Below are positions 31,715-38,202 of a stretch of 39,188 nt of DNA, piece after piece. The translations under genes and the position numbers were made by a program. The notes beneath the pieces are model-generated. The model did no database searches, had not been told where the DNA came from, and saw only the letters and a program-made list of their open reading frames with translations. The stretch is from positions 1-39,188 of the IMG/VR virus record IMGVR_UViG_3300023082_000256; one strand, given 5' to 3'. The DNA is from a virus. Every line of letters begins with the position of its first letter. Positions within the stretch are counted from its first letter, which is position 1.

Positions 31715-32410
31715 ATGATCGACAACGAACTGAAAATAAAAATAGGTGATGCAATCCGCACCGCCCGCAAACAACGCGGACTAGTGATGCGCCAAGTGGC
31801 AGCAGCTGCCGGGGTGAGCACGGGAGCAGTGGGCAATTGGGAGCGTGGCGCGAACGTACTCGCCATGGAAAATCTGCAGTCTGTCGCGTCGTTTTTGCAA
31901 ATCGATCCCGTTGCTCTTTCTAACGGCGAGCTAAAATATCTTGGCGACGAAGTGACACTCGCCGATGCAGAGATAATCAGCGAATTGGGGCCGGCACCAT
32001 CTGGACCTATGGATGTCGAAATTTTGGGTGTTGCAGTTGGCGGGGACGACGGCGACTTCACGTTAAACGGCGAGGTCTCTGGTTATGCACGACGCCCACC
32101 CGGAATAGCGCACTTGAGGAAAGTATTTGCGCTACACGTGCTCAGCGACAGCATGGTTCCGCGTTACGACCCGGGCGAGATGATTTATTGTGGAGGCCGT
32201 GACGCGGTACCAGGCGACCATGTGGTCATCGAAACTTTCCCGGAAAAAGACGAGCAAGTGGGCAAAGCGTACGTCAAAAAACTGGTGTCCCGAACCCAAA
32301 AAGAGCTAGTCTGCCTCCAGTACAACCCCAACAAAACACTCACATTTAATCCATACGCAGTCAAAAATGTCTGGCGCATCATCCCGCTTCGCGAACTTCT
32401 AGGCTTCTGA
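31715..32410 (+). CDS. cI: CI-like repressor with LexA/S24 protease domain
   Basis: A 231-residue protein. Residues 8-65 are a Xre-type HTH (IKIGDAIRTARKQRGLVM, VAAAAGVSTGAVGNWERG). The C-terminal half has the S24 signature: nucleophile Ser146 in VLSDSM and Lys188 in YVKKLV. The usual Ala-Gly cleavage pair is not obvious; a VAVGG stretch at 106-110 is the nearest, so self-cleavage in SOS cannot be assumed. I use the ATG at 31715, which gives a standard HTH start, instead of the one at 31628 that overlaps the cro start. No ribosome site is visible before either. Confidence 0.85.
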   Translation: MIDNELKIKIGDAIRTARKQRGLVMRQVAAAAGVSTGAVGNWERGANVLAMENLQSVASFLQIDPVALSNGELKYLGDEVTLADAEIISELGPAPSGPMDVEILGVAVGGDDGDFTLNGEVSGYARRPPGIAHLRKVFALHVLSDSMVPRYDPGEMIYCGGRDAVPGDHVVIETFPEKDEQVGKAYVKKLVSRTQKELVCLQYNPNKTLTFNPYAVKNVWRIIPLRELLGF

Positions 32411-32666
32411 TTCGACCGGCTTCAGCGCGAATGCGGTCAATTTCATGCGCGAACGCAGCTTGGATTACCACGTTCTTCCCTGGCATCCCTTCATCTTTGC
32501 ATGACGAACAAGTCAAACGCGCGCCTAATTCTGAAAGCGCCGTGGTCGGCCCAATCCCATTTACATAAAGGTCGCGGGGCTTGCGCCAACGCATGCGACC
32601 GCAATCCGCACATTCGATCGATACCGAGATCACCTGCTTTAACGTCGGCTCGATTGCCACAAACAT
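32379..32666 (-). CDS. Small zinc-ribbon-like protein
   Basis: A 95-residue protein starting MFVAIEPTLKQVISVSI, with GAGG six nt upstream. Two Cys pairs, CADC (about 21-24) and CSSC (about 53-56), suggest a single zinc site; between them is RWRKPRDLYVNG. The 3' end overlaps the cI-like 3' end on the opposite strand by 32 bases. The Cys arrangement recalls small alphaproteobacterial zinc-ribbon proteins, but I cannot name the family. It is transcribed against the plus early operon from the same AT-rich gap. Confidence 0.65.
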   Translation of the reverse strand: MFVAIEPTLKQVISVSIECADCGRMRWRKPRDLYVNGIGPTTALSELGARLTCSSCKDEGMPGKNVVIQAAFAHEIDRIRAEAGRIRSLEVREAG

Positions 32667-32763
32667 CACCAACCTCAATCTATGTTCCTGCTACGTTCTC
32701 ATAATTGATTCTTTTTTCGGGTTTGTCGAATCGATTTGCGACTTTCACAATTTAAAGTATCAC

Positions 32764-32792
32764 TTGCAAAATATTTAAAGCCGTGCTTTTTT
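32764..32792 (+). promoter_or_regulatory. PL-like promoter of the plus-strand early operon
   Basis: TTGCAA (32764-32769), a 17-base spacer and TTTTTT (32787-32792). The -10 box is poor, but the layout, with the operator inside the spacer, copies the cro promoter. A second candidate is TTGCGA (32736-32741) with TATCAC at 32758-32763, 16 bases apart. Confidence 0.45.
32774..32790. promoter_or_regulatory. OL-like operator
   Basis: TTTAAAGCCGTGCTTTT, the second copy of the 17-bp site found before the cro-like gene, in the orientation facing the plus early operon. A further TTTAAAG half-site is at 32751-32757. Confidence 0.6.
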
Positions 32793-32831
32793 CTCGGTGT
32801 CCGGTCGACCTCCCATCCGGACCATCCAGAA

Positions 32832-32869
32832 GGTCGCCGCTGCTTTACCCCCTCTGAGCAGCGGCGACC
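32832..32869 (+). promoter_or_regulatory. Leader hairpin with anti-Shine-Dalgarno loop
   Basis: A perfect 13-bp inverted repeat (GGTCGCCGCTGCT / AGCAGCGGCGACC) with a 12-base loop lies in the leader of the plus early operon. The loop contains CCTCTG (32851-32856), complementary to the CAGAGG of the first gene's ribosome site (32882-32887). There is no T-run, so it is not a normal terminator. Confidence 0.6.
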
Positions 32870-32892
32870 GGTGGCGGGAGGCAGAGGTTTCC

Positions 32893-33144
32893 ATGATCCA
32901 GTATCGCACCAAGCAAGAGGCCACGACGGCGCGCATCGCCGCCCAGCCACGTTGCCGTCAGTCGCTCGTCGAGCGCATGGCAGAAGACATCCGGGAAATC
33001 GGTGGCGCGGGCCTGCCGGTAACCGAGCAGGATTGGTCACAGCGCGGATACTCGCCTGAGATCGTTGCCCGCTTCGCCCCTCAGGCCCAGGCTGAAGCGC
33101 GCCGCCGCTTTGTACGCCAGACGGCAGAGGATGCACGGGCATGA
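32893..33144 (+). CDS. Unknown 83-residue basic early protein
   Basis: Starts MIQYRTKQEATTARIAAQP with AGAGG five nt upstream; the upstream extension of the frame is not used because it crosses the leader hairpin. It is helical and Arg/Gln-rich (FAPQAQAEARRRFVRQ at the end), with a short acidic middle. It has no recognised domain. First gene of the plus early operon; its stop overlaps the next start as ATGA. Confidence 0.65.
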   Translation: MIQYRTKQEATTARIAAQPRCRQSLVERMAEDIREIGGAGLPVTEQDWSQRGYSPEIVARFAPQAQAEARRRFVRQTAEDARA

Positions 33145-33302
33145 ACGCCTTTACCCCCTTCGCTCCCCCCCGCGTCGATCTCGGCACCTTCGTCAAGCCT
33201 AAGCCTCTGGATCTTACGCCTGAATTCTTGATGATCGAACTCGGTTCGCTGCTGATCACGCTCGGATGCCTGACGGCCATGGTTGTCGCGAGGTTATTGT
33301 GA
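33141..33302 (+). CDS. Small membrane protein, 53 residues
   Basis: Starts MNAFTPFAPPRVDLGTFV and has one hydrophobic helix in the C-terminal half (LGSLLITLGCLTAMVVARLL). It overlaps the preceding gene as ATGA and the following as TGATG, so it is probably translated with them. No family recognised. Confidence 0.6.
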   Translation: MNAFTPFAPPRVDLGTFVKPKPLDLTPEFLMIELGSLLITLGCLTAMVVARLL

Positions 33303-33580
33303 TGACCGGCAATCTTTCTCTCGCCATCATGACCGGTCTTTGCGCAGTGCAAAGCATAATTCTGGTGTTGGCCTGGCTGAATACGCGACGCTTGCACCGG
33401 GAATCCACGGCCGAGATCCGCGCCGCGGTCAACTTTGCCGTCCAAATGCCTTGGTCGCGCGAGGGCATTTTGTTCCTCCGCGCCTTCGACGAGGGCGATG
33501 CGGCGCACATCGAGCGCCGCTACCCCGACTGGTATAACTTTCGCACGGCCTTTCTGCTCGCCGATCGCGAGGTGCTGTGA
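33302..33580 (+). CDS. Small membrane-anchored protein, 92 residues
   Basis: Starts MTGNLSLAIMTGLCAVQS. An N-terminal hydrophobic helix (about 3-26) is followed by a soluble charged part with FLRAFDEGDAAHIERRYPDW. The start overlaps the previous stop as TGATG and its stop the next start likewise. This looks like a single-pass protein; role unknown. Confidence 0.6.
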   Translation: MTGNLSLAIMTGLCAVQSIILVLAWLNTRRLHRESTAEIRAAVNFAVQMPWSREGILFLRAFDEGDAAHIERRYPDWYNFRTAFLLADREVL

Positions 33581-33909
33581 TGGGCGAAGTCTTATCGTTT
33601 CCAGCGGCAAGCCGTCGCGTTCGCATCGTCGAGCATGAGTGCCGCGACTTTCTCGACAGCCAGCTCGCCGGCGCAGCCGTCGCACTCCATCTGGCCTCCG
33701 GCGCCATTATCGATGCCGGAAACTTGGTGCGCGAAGGCAGGCAGCCTGGCCCACGCCACGCCATCAATTCCGGCCAGGCGCTGGAAGCGGCGCTGCAGGC
33801 TGTCGTCCACCTGATCAATATTCGTAGCAAGACAACCGATCGCCCCGTGTTCCAGGCCGCGATCGCATGGTTTGCTGCCAGTGCGGGAGAGACCCCCGAT
33901 GCCGGTTGA
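33580..33909 (+). CDS. Unknown 109-residue early protein
   Basis: Starts MGEVLSFPAASRRVRIVEH. Contains HECRDFLDSQLAG and a His-rich helical middle, then VVHLINIRSKTTDRPV. No recognised domain. The start is at 33580 with a TGATG overlap; a GTG at 33577 is also in frame. It overlaps the next gene by 11 bases. Confidence 0.6.
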   Translation: MGEVLSFPAASRRVRIVEHECRDFLDSQLAGAAVALHLASGAIIDAGNLVREGRQPGPRHAINSGQALEAALQAVVHLINIRSKTTDRPVFQAAIAWFAASAGETPDAG

Positions 33910-34486
33910 CCTGACCACTCTCGAAAACCTGGCGTCCGAGTTTGGCGATCGCGGCTTCAAGCTGCCGTTCAAACCGTCCAGGAACGATATCGGGGCCGTC
34001 CTCGACAGCGACGGCAATGATATCTTCGTCGTCGACGTCAACAACCAGCCCCCCGATCAGCAGGTGGCCGACGTCGCAGAGCTGATCACCGTATGCGTAA
34101 ACTACGCTGCGCTTGTCGGCGGCCGCGCCGCTGGACTTGCCGATGACAGAGCGCTTGACCGACAGCGCTACCGTTTCGCACGTCAGGTGAGCGACGAGAT
34201 CGAGAAGCGCCGCGGCGAATCCATCGGCCCTTGCGAGGCTTGCGGCGGTCCAATTTTCGAAGACGAGAACTGGTACCGCGGACCGACGATCGTCTGTGAG
34301 GAATGCGCGCCAACCATCGGCATGTTGCTGACCGACAATGAAGGCTTCGTCGACCTGGTCGACGAGGAGCCCCTTGGCCCCATCAAATGCCGCGCGCTTT
34401 ACGATGCCCATATAGCCGCCGGAGGAAAGCCGACCGACAGCATGGCCTACCCGGTCAGGACGGAGGGCGAAGCCAATGCCAGCTGA
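33899..34486 (+). CDS. Unknown 195-residue protein with a zinc-finger-like cluster
   Basis: Starts MPVDLTTLENLASEFGD. N-terminal part has alternating strands and helices (IGAVLDSDGNDIFVVDV); the central region is basic (RQRYRFARQVSDEIEKRR). CEAC at about 121-124 and CEEC at about 141-144 can bind zinc. The C-terminal third is soluble and Pro-rich. It may be a DNA- or RNA-binding early protein. GGGAGAG lies about 8 nt upstream of the start. Confidence 0.65.
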   Translation: MPVDLTTLENLASEFGDRGFKLPFKPSRNDIGAVLDSDGNDIFVVDVNNQPPDQQVADVAELITVCVNYAALVGGRAAGLADDRALDRQRYRFARQVSDEIEKRRGESIGPCEACGGPIFEDENWYRGPTIVCEECAPTIGMLLTDNEGFVDLVDEEPLGPIKCRALYDAHIAAGGKPTDSMAYPVRTEGEANAS

Positions 34487-34640
34487 CACCGAATTTCGCG
34501 TCCATTTCGCCGACGGCCACAAGATCCTCGTCGCGGCCGCGAACGCCATGGCCGCTCGCAAGCTCGCCGAAAAACGGCACGACGCGCACATCACCAAGAT
34601 CAAGAAGATTGGCGGAGGCACCTCAAATGCAGAAGCGTGA
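34476..34640 (+). CDS. Unknown 54-residue basic protein
   Basis: Starts MPADTEFRVHFADGHKIL, overlaps the 195-residue gene by 11 bases, and has GGAGG nine nt upstream. The first part reads as two strands (EFRVHFADGHKILVAAAN); the second is a Lys-rich helix (KLAEKRHDAHITKIKK). Overlaps the HTH gene that follows by 14 bases. No family recognised. Confidence 0.55.
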   Translation: MPADTEFRVHFADGHKILVAAANAMAARKLAEKRHDAHITKIKKIGGGTSNAEA

Positions 34641-35088
34641 CACCATCATTTTCCCACGGCCCGAGCAGATCCTTGCCGACCGGAAGGCTGGCATGACCGT
34701 CAAGCAGATGGTCGTAGCCTACGACATTTCGCTCCATCACCTCACGAACTACATGCGAGCCAACGGGTTGACACAGGGCGTCCCTCTGATGGAGCTCGAC
34801 GACGAGCAGATCACGAAGGATCTGCATGCAGGTCTGAAACTTGCCGACATTGCCGCCAAGTTCGATATTTCGCAGGCCACCCTACACTCGTACATGACGC
34901 GCAAGCGGATCCGGACGGCAGACGTTCGTGACGGATATGCGGATCTGCACAACCCAACCAAGATCACATTGCTGCGGAAGGTTTTCGATCCTGAATCCGG
35001 CATCACACGAGTGCGCCGCACCAGCCTTGCGCCGGTCTCGCTGCTGATCGCTGCCGCCAAGGACGGACAAGTGAGGGCCGAGGCATGA
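34627..35088 (+). CDS. Double-HTH DNA-binding protein
   Basis: A 153-residue protein with two similar HTH units: ILADRKAGMTVKQMVVAYDI (about 15-34) and DLHAGLKLADIAAKFDI (about 65-81), each followed by a helix with a basic tail (LTNYMRAN and LHSYMTRKRIR). A basic C-terminus follows. Two tandem resolvase/recombinase-like HTHs suggest sequence-specific binding to repeated DNA. Its stop overlaps the next start as ATGA. Confidence 0.75.
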   Translation: MQKRDTIIFPRPEQILADRKAGMTVKQMVVAYDISLHHLTNYMRANGLTQGVPLMELDDEQITKDLHAGLKLADIAAKFDISQATLHSYMTRKRIRTADVRDGYADLHNPTKITLLRKVFDPESGITRVRRTSLAPVSLLIAAAKDGQVRAEA

Positions 35089-35903
35089 GCGGTCGGAAAA
35101 CCATCAACCTTGGCCACCTTCCTGCCAAGTATCTCTGGGCGCTTCAGCCATTTGTCGATTGGCAGAGCAACGCCGGCGACGCCCGCTTTCTGGATGGCAG
35201 CATTTTTATCGAACCTGCGAGACAAGGTGGCGCCTATATCGGCGCGGTCTGCGGCGTCGCGATGGCAGTGCTCTACGAGAAGGACGCGAAGATCTCGGCG
35301 CCCGTCACGCTGGCTGTGCCCGATGCGGCATTCGAGATAGCACGCGGGCCAACGCCGGTTCGCATGTTCTTTGAGAACGAAGCATACCGGCCACCTATGC
35401 CGGAATGGATGCAGCCCGATGACGTGTTCGTCAGCGATGCCGGGATGTTCATCACCACCAAAATGCGTCACCCGCATTGGTCGGATGAGCACGGTGAGTT
35501 TCACCCATGCCTGTTTCAGCGAATTGCTGCCGGGCACATGCACACGGTCGGCCTCGATTACAAAATGACACCAGGCGCGCCGGGTGATTGGCGACGGGCA
35601 ATCGAGGCTTGGCGCACCGGCGACGCCGCGACAAACGGCATCACCAACTTTGCACCTGAGATTGGCGGCCTTTTCACCCGGCTGCACCAGCTCTTCATCG
35701 AAGACGACAAATCCATCCCGGCTGTCTGGCACACCGCGCGCGAAGGAAAAGATGGCATGTCGTCCGGGATCGTCGTGACGATCGAGAAACATCCTGAATT
35801 TCTCGGCATGTTCATGCCCATGAAACGCAGCACGCCGCACGACGTGCCGGCGCATTTCTTCGACCGCATGGAGCTGCATCAGGCGCCGGAGATGAAGCAA
35901 TGA
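35085..35903 (+). CDS. Unknown 272-residue early protein (faint sliding-clamp-like end)
   Basis: Starts MSGRKTINLGHLPAKYL. It is a soluble alpha/beta protein with no clear catalytic motif. The C-terminal GIVVTIEKHPEFLGMFMPM is weakly similar to the strand that ends in MPM in DnaN-type clamps, so a processivity-factor-like protein is possible but not established. ATGA overlaps both ends, so it belongs to the operon. Confidence 0.6.
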   Translation: MSGRKTINLGHLPAKYLWALQPFVDWQSNAGDARFLDGSIFIEPARQGGAYIGAVCGVAMAVLYEKDAKISAPVTLAVPDAAFEIARGPTPVRMFFENEAYRPPMPEWMQPDDVFVSDAGMFITTKMRHPHWSDEHGEFHPCLFQRIAAGHMHTVGLDYKMTPGAPGDWRRAIEAWRTGDAATNGITNFAPEIGGLFTRLHQLFIEDDKSIPAVWHTAREGKDGMSSGIVVTIEKHPEFLGMFMPMKRSTPHDVPAHFFDRMELHQAPEMKQ

Positions 35904-36106
35904 CAATCGTCAGGCACGAAGGCAAACAGCAGATCACTTGCGACAGCTGCCCCAGCTCGCACCGCAAGATTTATGATGTCCAGGACTTCGACATCATGCT
36001 CGACGACATCAAGGCGGACGGTTGGCGCGTCGTCCTTCGCGCCGGCGCGTGGACCCATATTTGCTCGTCGTGCGTCCACCAAAGGTCTACGGGGTCGCTG
36101 CTATGA
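35900..36106 (+). CDS. Small zinc-finger-like protein, 68 residues
   Basis: Starts MTIVRHEGKQQITCDSCPSSHR. CDSC at about 14-17 and CSSC at about 55-58 form a possible C4 zinc site, with a helical and aromatic middle (VQDFDIMLDDIKADGW). ATGA overlaps at both ends. No named family. Confidence 0.65.
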   Translation: MTIVRHEGKQQITCDSCPSSHRKIYDVQDFDIMLDDIKADGWRVVLRAGAWTHICSSCVHQRSTGSLL

Positions 36107-36501
36107 CGCGCCCTGCCCGCCTTCGTCTGTCCCGCGCCAGAGGTTTTGATCTGCAGGCGGTGTCGATCGCCACCAATGACCTCCCTGCCGTGAACGTTGC
36201 ACGTCCGTCGCGATGGGGAAATCCCGTCACCCGGGAGGACTTTGACCTGGTCAACAACGTTCTGCGGCATTCAGGCATAGAGCCCCTGCGCGGCACGTGG
36301 CAGGAACATGCAGTCAAATGCTTTGAGGGCTGGATCGGCGGCGCGATCCCCGAGATGGGTGAACCGCCGACCGTCGAAATGATCACAACCGAGTTGCGCG
36401 GCAAAAACCTTGCATGCTGGTGCGCCCCAAGCGATCCCTGCCACGCCGACGTGCTGATCGCCCTGGCGAATGGCCCGCGCTGTGACGAGGTGCCGGCATG
36501 A
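36103..36501 (+). CDS. DUF4326-like protein
   Basis: A 132-residue protein with the family signature: VNARP-like segment VARPSRWGNPVTRED, then ELRGKNLACWCAPSDPCHADVLIALAN at the end. The family is widespread in phages and bacteria and of unknown function. The CWCAP motif with the later Cys and His may bind a metal. ATGA overlap with both neighbours. Start at 36103 rather than the longer upstream frame. Confidence 0.85.
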   Translation: MTRPARLRLSRARGFDLQAVSIATNDLPAVNVARPSRWGNPVTREDFDLVNNVLRHSGIEPLRGTWQEHAVKCFEGWIGGAIPEMGEPPTVEMITTELRGKNLACWCAPSDPCHADVLIALANGPRCDEVPA

Positions 36502-37028
36502 GCGGCATACAGCGCATCGACGGCCGGGAAAAGCTGCAACAGATCCGTAAGCGCCACGATCGCGCCAACCCGGCGCAGATCGTTTACGGCCCCGAGGGCA
36601 TGCAGCTTGCGGTGATCAGCGATGAAGGCATCGACCCGATCTTCACGTTCGCTCTCACGACCGCCCAGGACGACAAGGATTTTCACGGCAGTTCGCACGA
36701 AGATATGGGCTTCGTGCTGCGCCAGCTCGTCAGGCTGATGGACCGGATCGAGCAGCTTTATCAGAAATACCCGGACGAACGGCCGACCCCACCAGTTGAC
36801 CCTAAAGACTTCACGACCGAATGCGCGATGCTCTGCAACGACCAGGCATTTCGTCGTTTTTTGATTGAGCAAAAAGGCATGACCGACGCGCCGGATACGG
36901 AGCGCGTCGTCACATATCTGCGCAAGATCTTGAACATCGTGTCGCGCACCGAACTGAACACCGACAAGGCCGCCGGCCAGCGCTGGCAGGATCTCCGAAA
37001 AGATTTCAAACAGTGGAGCAGATCATGA
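36498..37028 (+). CDS. Unknown 176-residue early protein
   Basis: Starts MSGIQRIDGREKLQQIRK. A beta-rich middle (EGMQLAVISDEGIDPIFTF) is followed by helical segments (HEDMGFVLRQLVRLMDRIEQLY), then DFTTECAMLCNDQAFRRFL and a C-terminal ...WQDLRKDFKQW. No family recognised; two Cys in ECAMLC could be a weak metal site. Fully coupled to the operon by ATGA overlaps. Confidence 0.6.
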   Translation: MSGIQRIDGREKLQQIRKRHDRANPAQIVYGPEGMQLAVISDEGIDPIFTFALTTAQDDKDFHGSSHEDMGFVLRQLVRLMDRIEQLYQKYPDERPTPPVDPKDFTTECAMLCNDQAFRRFLIEQKGMTDAPDTERVVTYLRKILNIVSRTELNTDKAAGQRWQDLRKDFKQWSRS

Positions 37029-37858
37029 CACGAATTCAAGTTGCCGTGTCCACCAGCCCCGTTCCGGGCATTCCGACGCGTTCGTTCGAAACGACAGTCG
37101 ACGCGAAGTTCACCACGCCAGAAAGCGCGGCGGATCTGCTGCGCAGCATCGGGGAGAAGATTGAGGAGTTTTCGGGCGTCGCCATCAACACGCACCGACC
37201 AGTTAAGCCGTCGCCGGAAAACCAAGCCAGAACCGGAAAGACGGCTAGGGGAGAGGATCGTCACCTCTCCCCGCCACCCTTGACGGCTGCCATCGCGCCG
37301 ATCGCCAAGATCGTTCGCGCGGTGGCCGATGACAAACAAGGTTTCGTGGGCGAATATCTTAACGGAGGCCCCATGCCGGTGGGCACTCTGCTTTTCACCC
37401 CCTCACCCGAAACAATTTTGAGCGGTGACGAGACATTGCGCCATCAGAAACGCGTATTCGATATCCTCGCAGAAGAGGGCGGCGGAACGTGGGCCGCGTA
37501 CATGATGATGGAGATCGAGGCTGCATTCCCAACCACGCCTGTATTAAACAGCCGCTACCAGCAATTCGGCCAAAAAATACAAGACGATCGATGGCCTGAA
37601 CCCAATGAGGTAGCCCAGACCTCCACCGAATTGAAAGAAAAGCATTGCGCCGAGCCAATCTCCCAGCGCAAATCCGAGCCATCCGCCGCTAATAATCCCA
37701 ACGACGGTCATGACAATAGTAAAGACGGCTTGAAGCTTGCCCATAATGAAGAAGATGTGTGTGAGACATCAGTCGTGCAAGATGGAGACGGCCCAACACC
37801 CGAACTAAAAGATAGAGTGGAGCCAAGCCACGGCTTTGGTGTCGGTGATCGTGAATGA
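37025..37858 (+). CDS. Unknown 277-residue protein with polar C-terminus
   Basis: Starts MTRIQVAVSTSPVPGIP. Residues 1-60 look like a compact fold; 65-95 are Lys/Pro-rich; 100-180 contain a folded region with FDILAEEGGGTWAAYMMMEIE. The last about 100 residues are very polar (Asn/Asp/Glu/Lys) and lie opposite an antisense frame that could encode a membrane protein (37544-37744). The start and stop are both ATGA-coupled, which supports this strand. Function unknown. Confidence 0.55.
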   Translation: MTRIQVAVSTSPVPGIPTRSFETTVDAKFTTPESAADLLRSIGEKIEEFSGVAINTHRPVKPSPENQARTGKTARGEDRHLSPPPLTAAIAPIAKIVRAVADDKQGFVGEYLNGGPMPVGTLLFTPSPETILSGDETLRHQKRVFDILAEEGGGTWAAYMMMEIEAAFPTTPVLNSRYQQFGQKIQDDRWPEPNEVAQTSTELKEKHCAEPISQRKSEPSAANNPNDGHDNSKDGLKLAHNEEDVCETSVVQDGDGPTPELKDRVEPSHGFGVGDRE

Positions 37859-38202
37859 CCGGCGCAAATATTTCATTGATGCCTCCAGAGGAGGCCGCTC
37901 GTCGGCTCGGCATCTCGGTCAAGCAGTTGCGGGACTTGACCGACGAGGGTCTTTTGAGATGGATTAACATCGGCCTTGGCAAAAAACGCGCCACCAGGCG
38001 CTACACAGAAGCCGATCTAGAAGCCTTTATCACGGAGCGCGCCGTTAAATGTCGGTCTACAAGAGAGCCGCACAAGCCACCTACTCCTACGACTTCCAGC
38101 TACAGGGTCGTCGATTTTCAGGGGATACTGGCGCAACGACAAAACGCGAAGCAGAGCGCGTCCAAGTCGAGCGCAAGGAAGCCGCCCGCGCCCAGATCCT
38201 GA
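37855..38202 (+). CDS. xis: Excisionase-like MerR/HTH protein
   Basis: A 115-residue protein. Residues about 8-62 are a winged HTH of the excisionase/MerR type (MPPEEAARRLGISVKQLRDLTDEGLLRWI, then RRYTEADLEAFI). The C-terminal about 50 residues are basic and overlap the integrase start by 154 bases in another frame. Xis bends the attachment sites so that Int excises the prophage. The position next to int and the winged HTH support the name; this specific family is variable. Confidence 0.75.
   Translation: MTGANISLMPPEEAARRLGISVKQLRDLTDEGLLRWINIGLGKKRATRRYTEADLEAFITERAVKCRSTREPHKPPTPTTSSYRVVDFQGILAQRQNAKQSASKSSARKPPAPRS

Noticed and set aside
32699-33685. Long minus-strand frame over the leader and first plus early genes
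   Set aside because: Antisense to several ribosome-site-led, overlapping plus genes; composition is Arg/Pro/Ser-rich shadow type.
34749-35906. Long minus-strand frame in the plus early operon
   Set aside because: Antisense shadow of the 153- and 272-residue genes, with low-complexity Cys/Arg composition.
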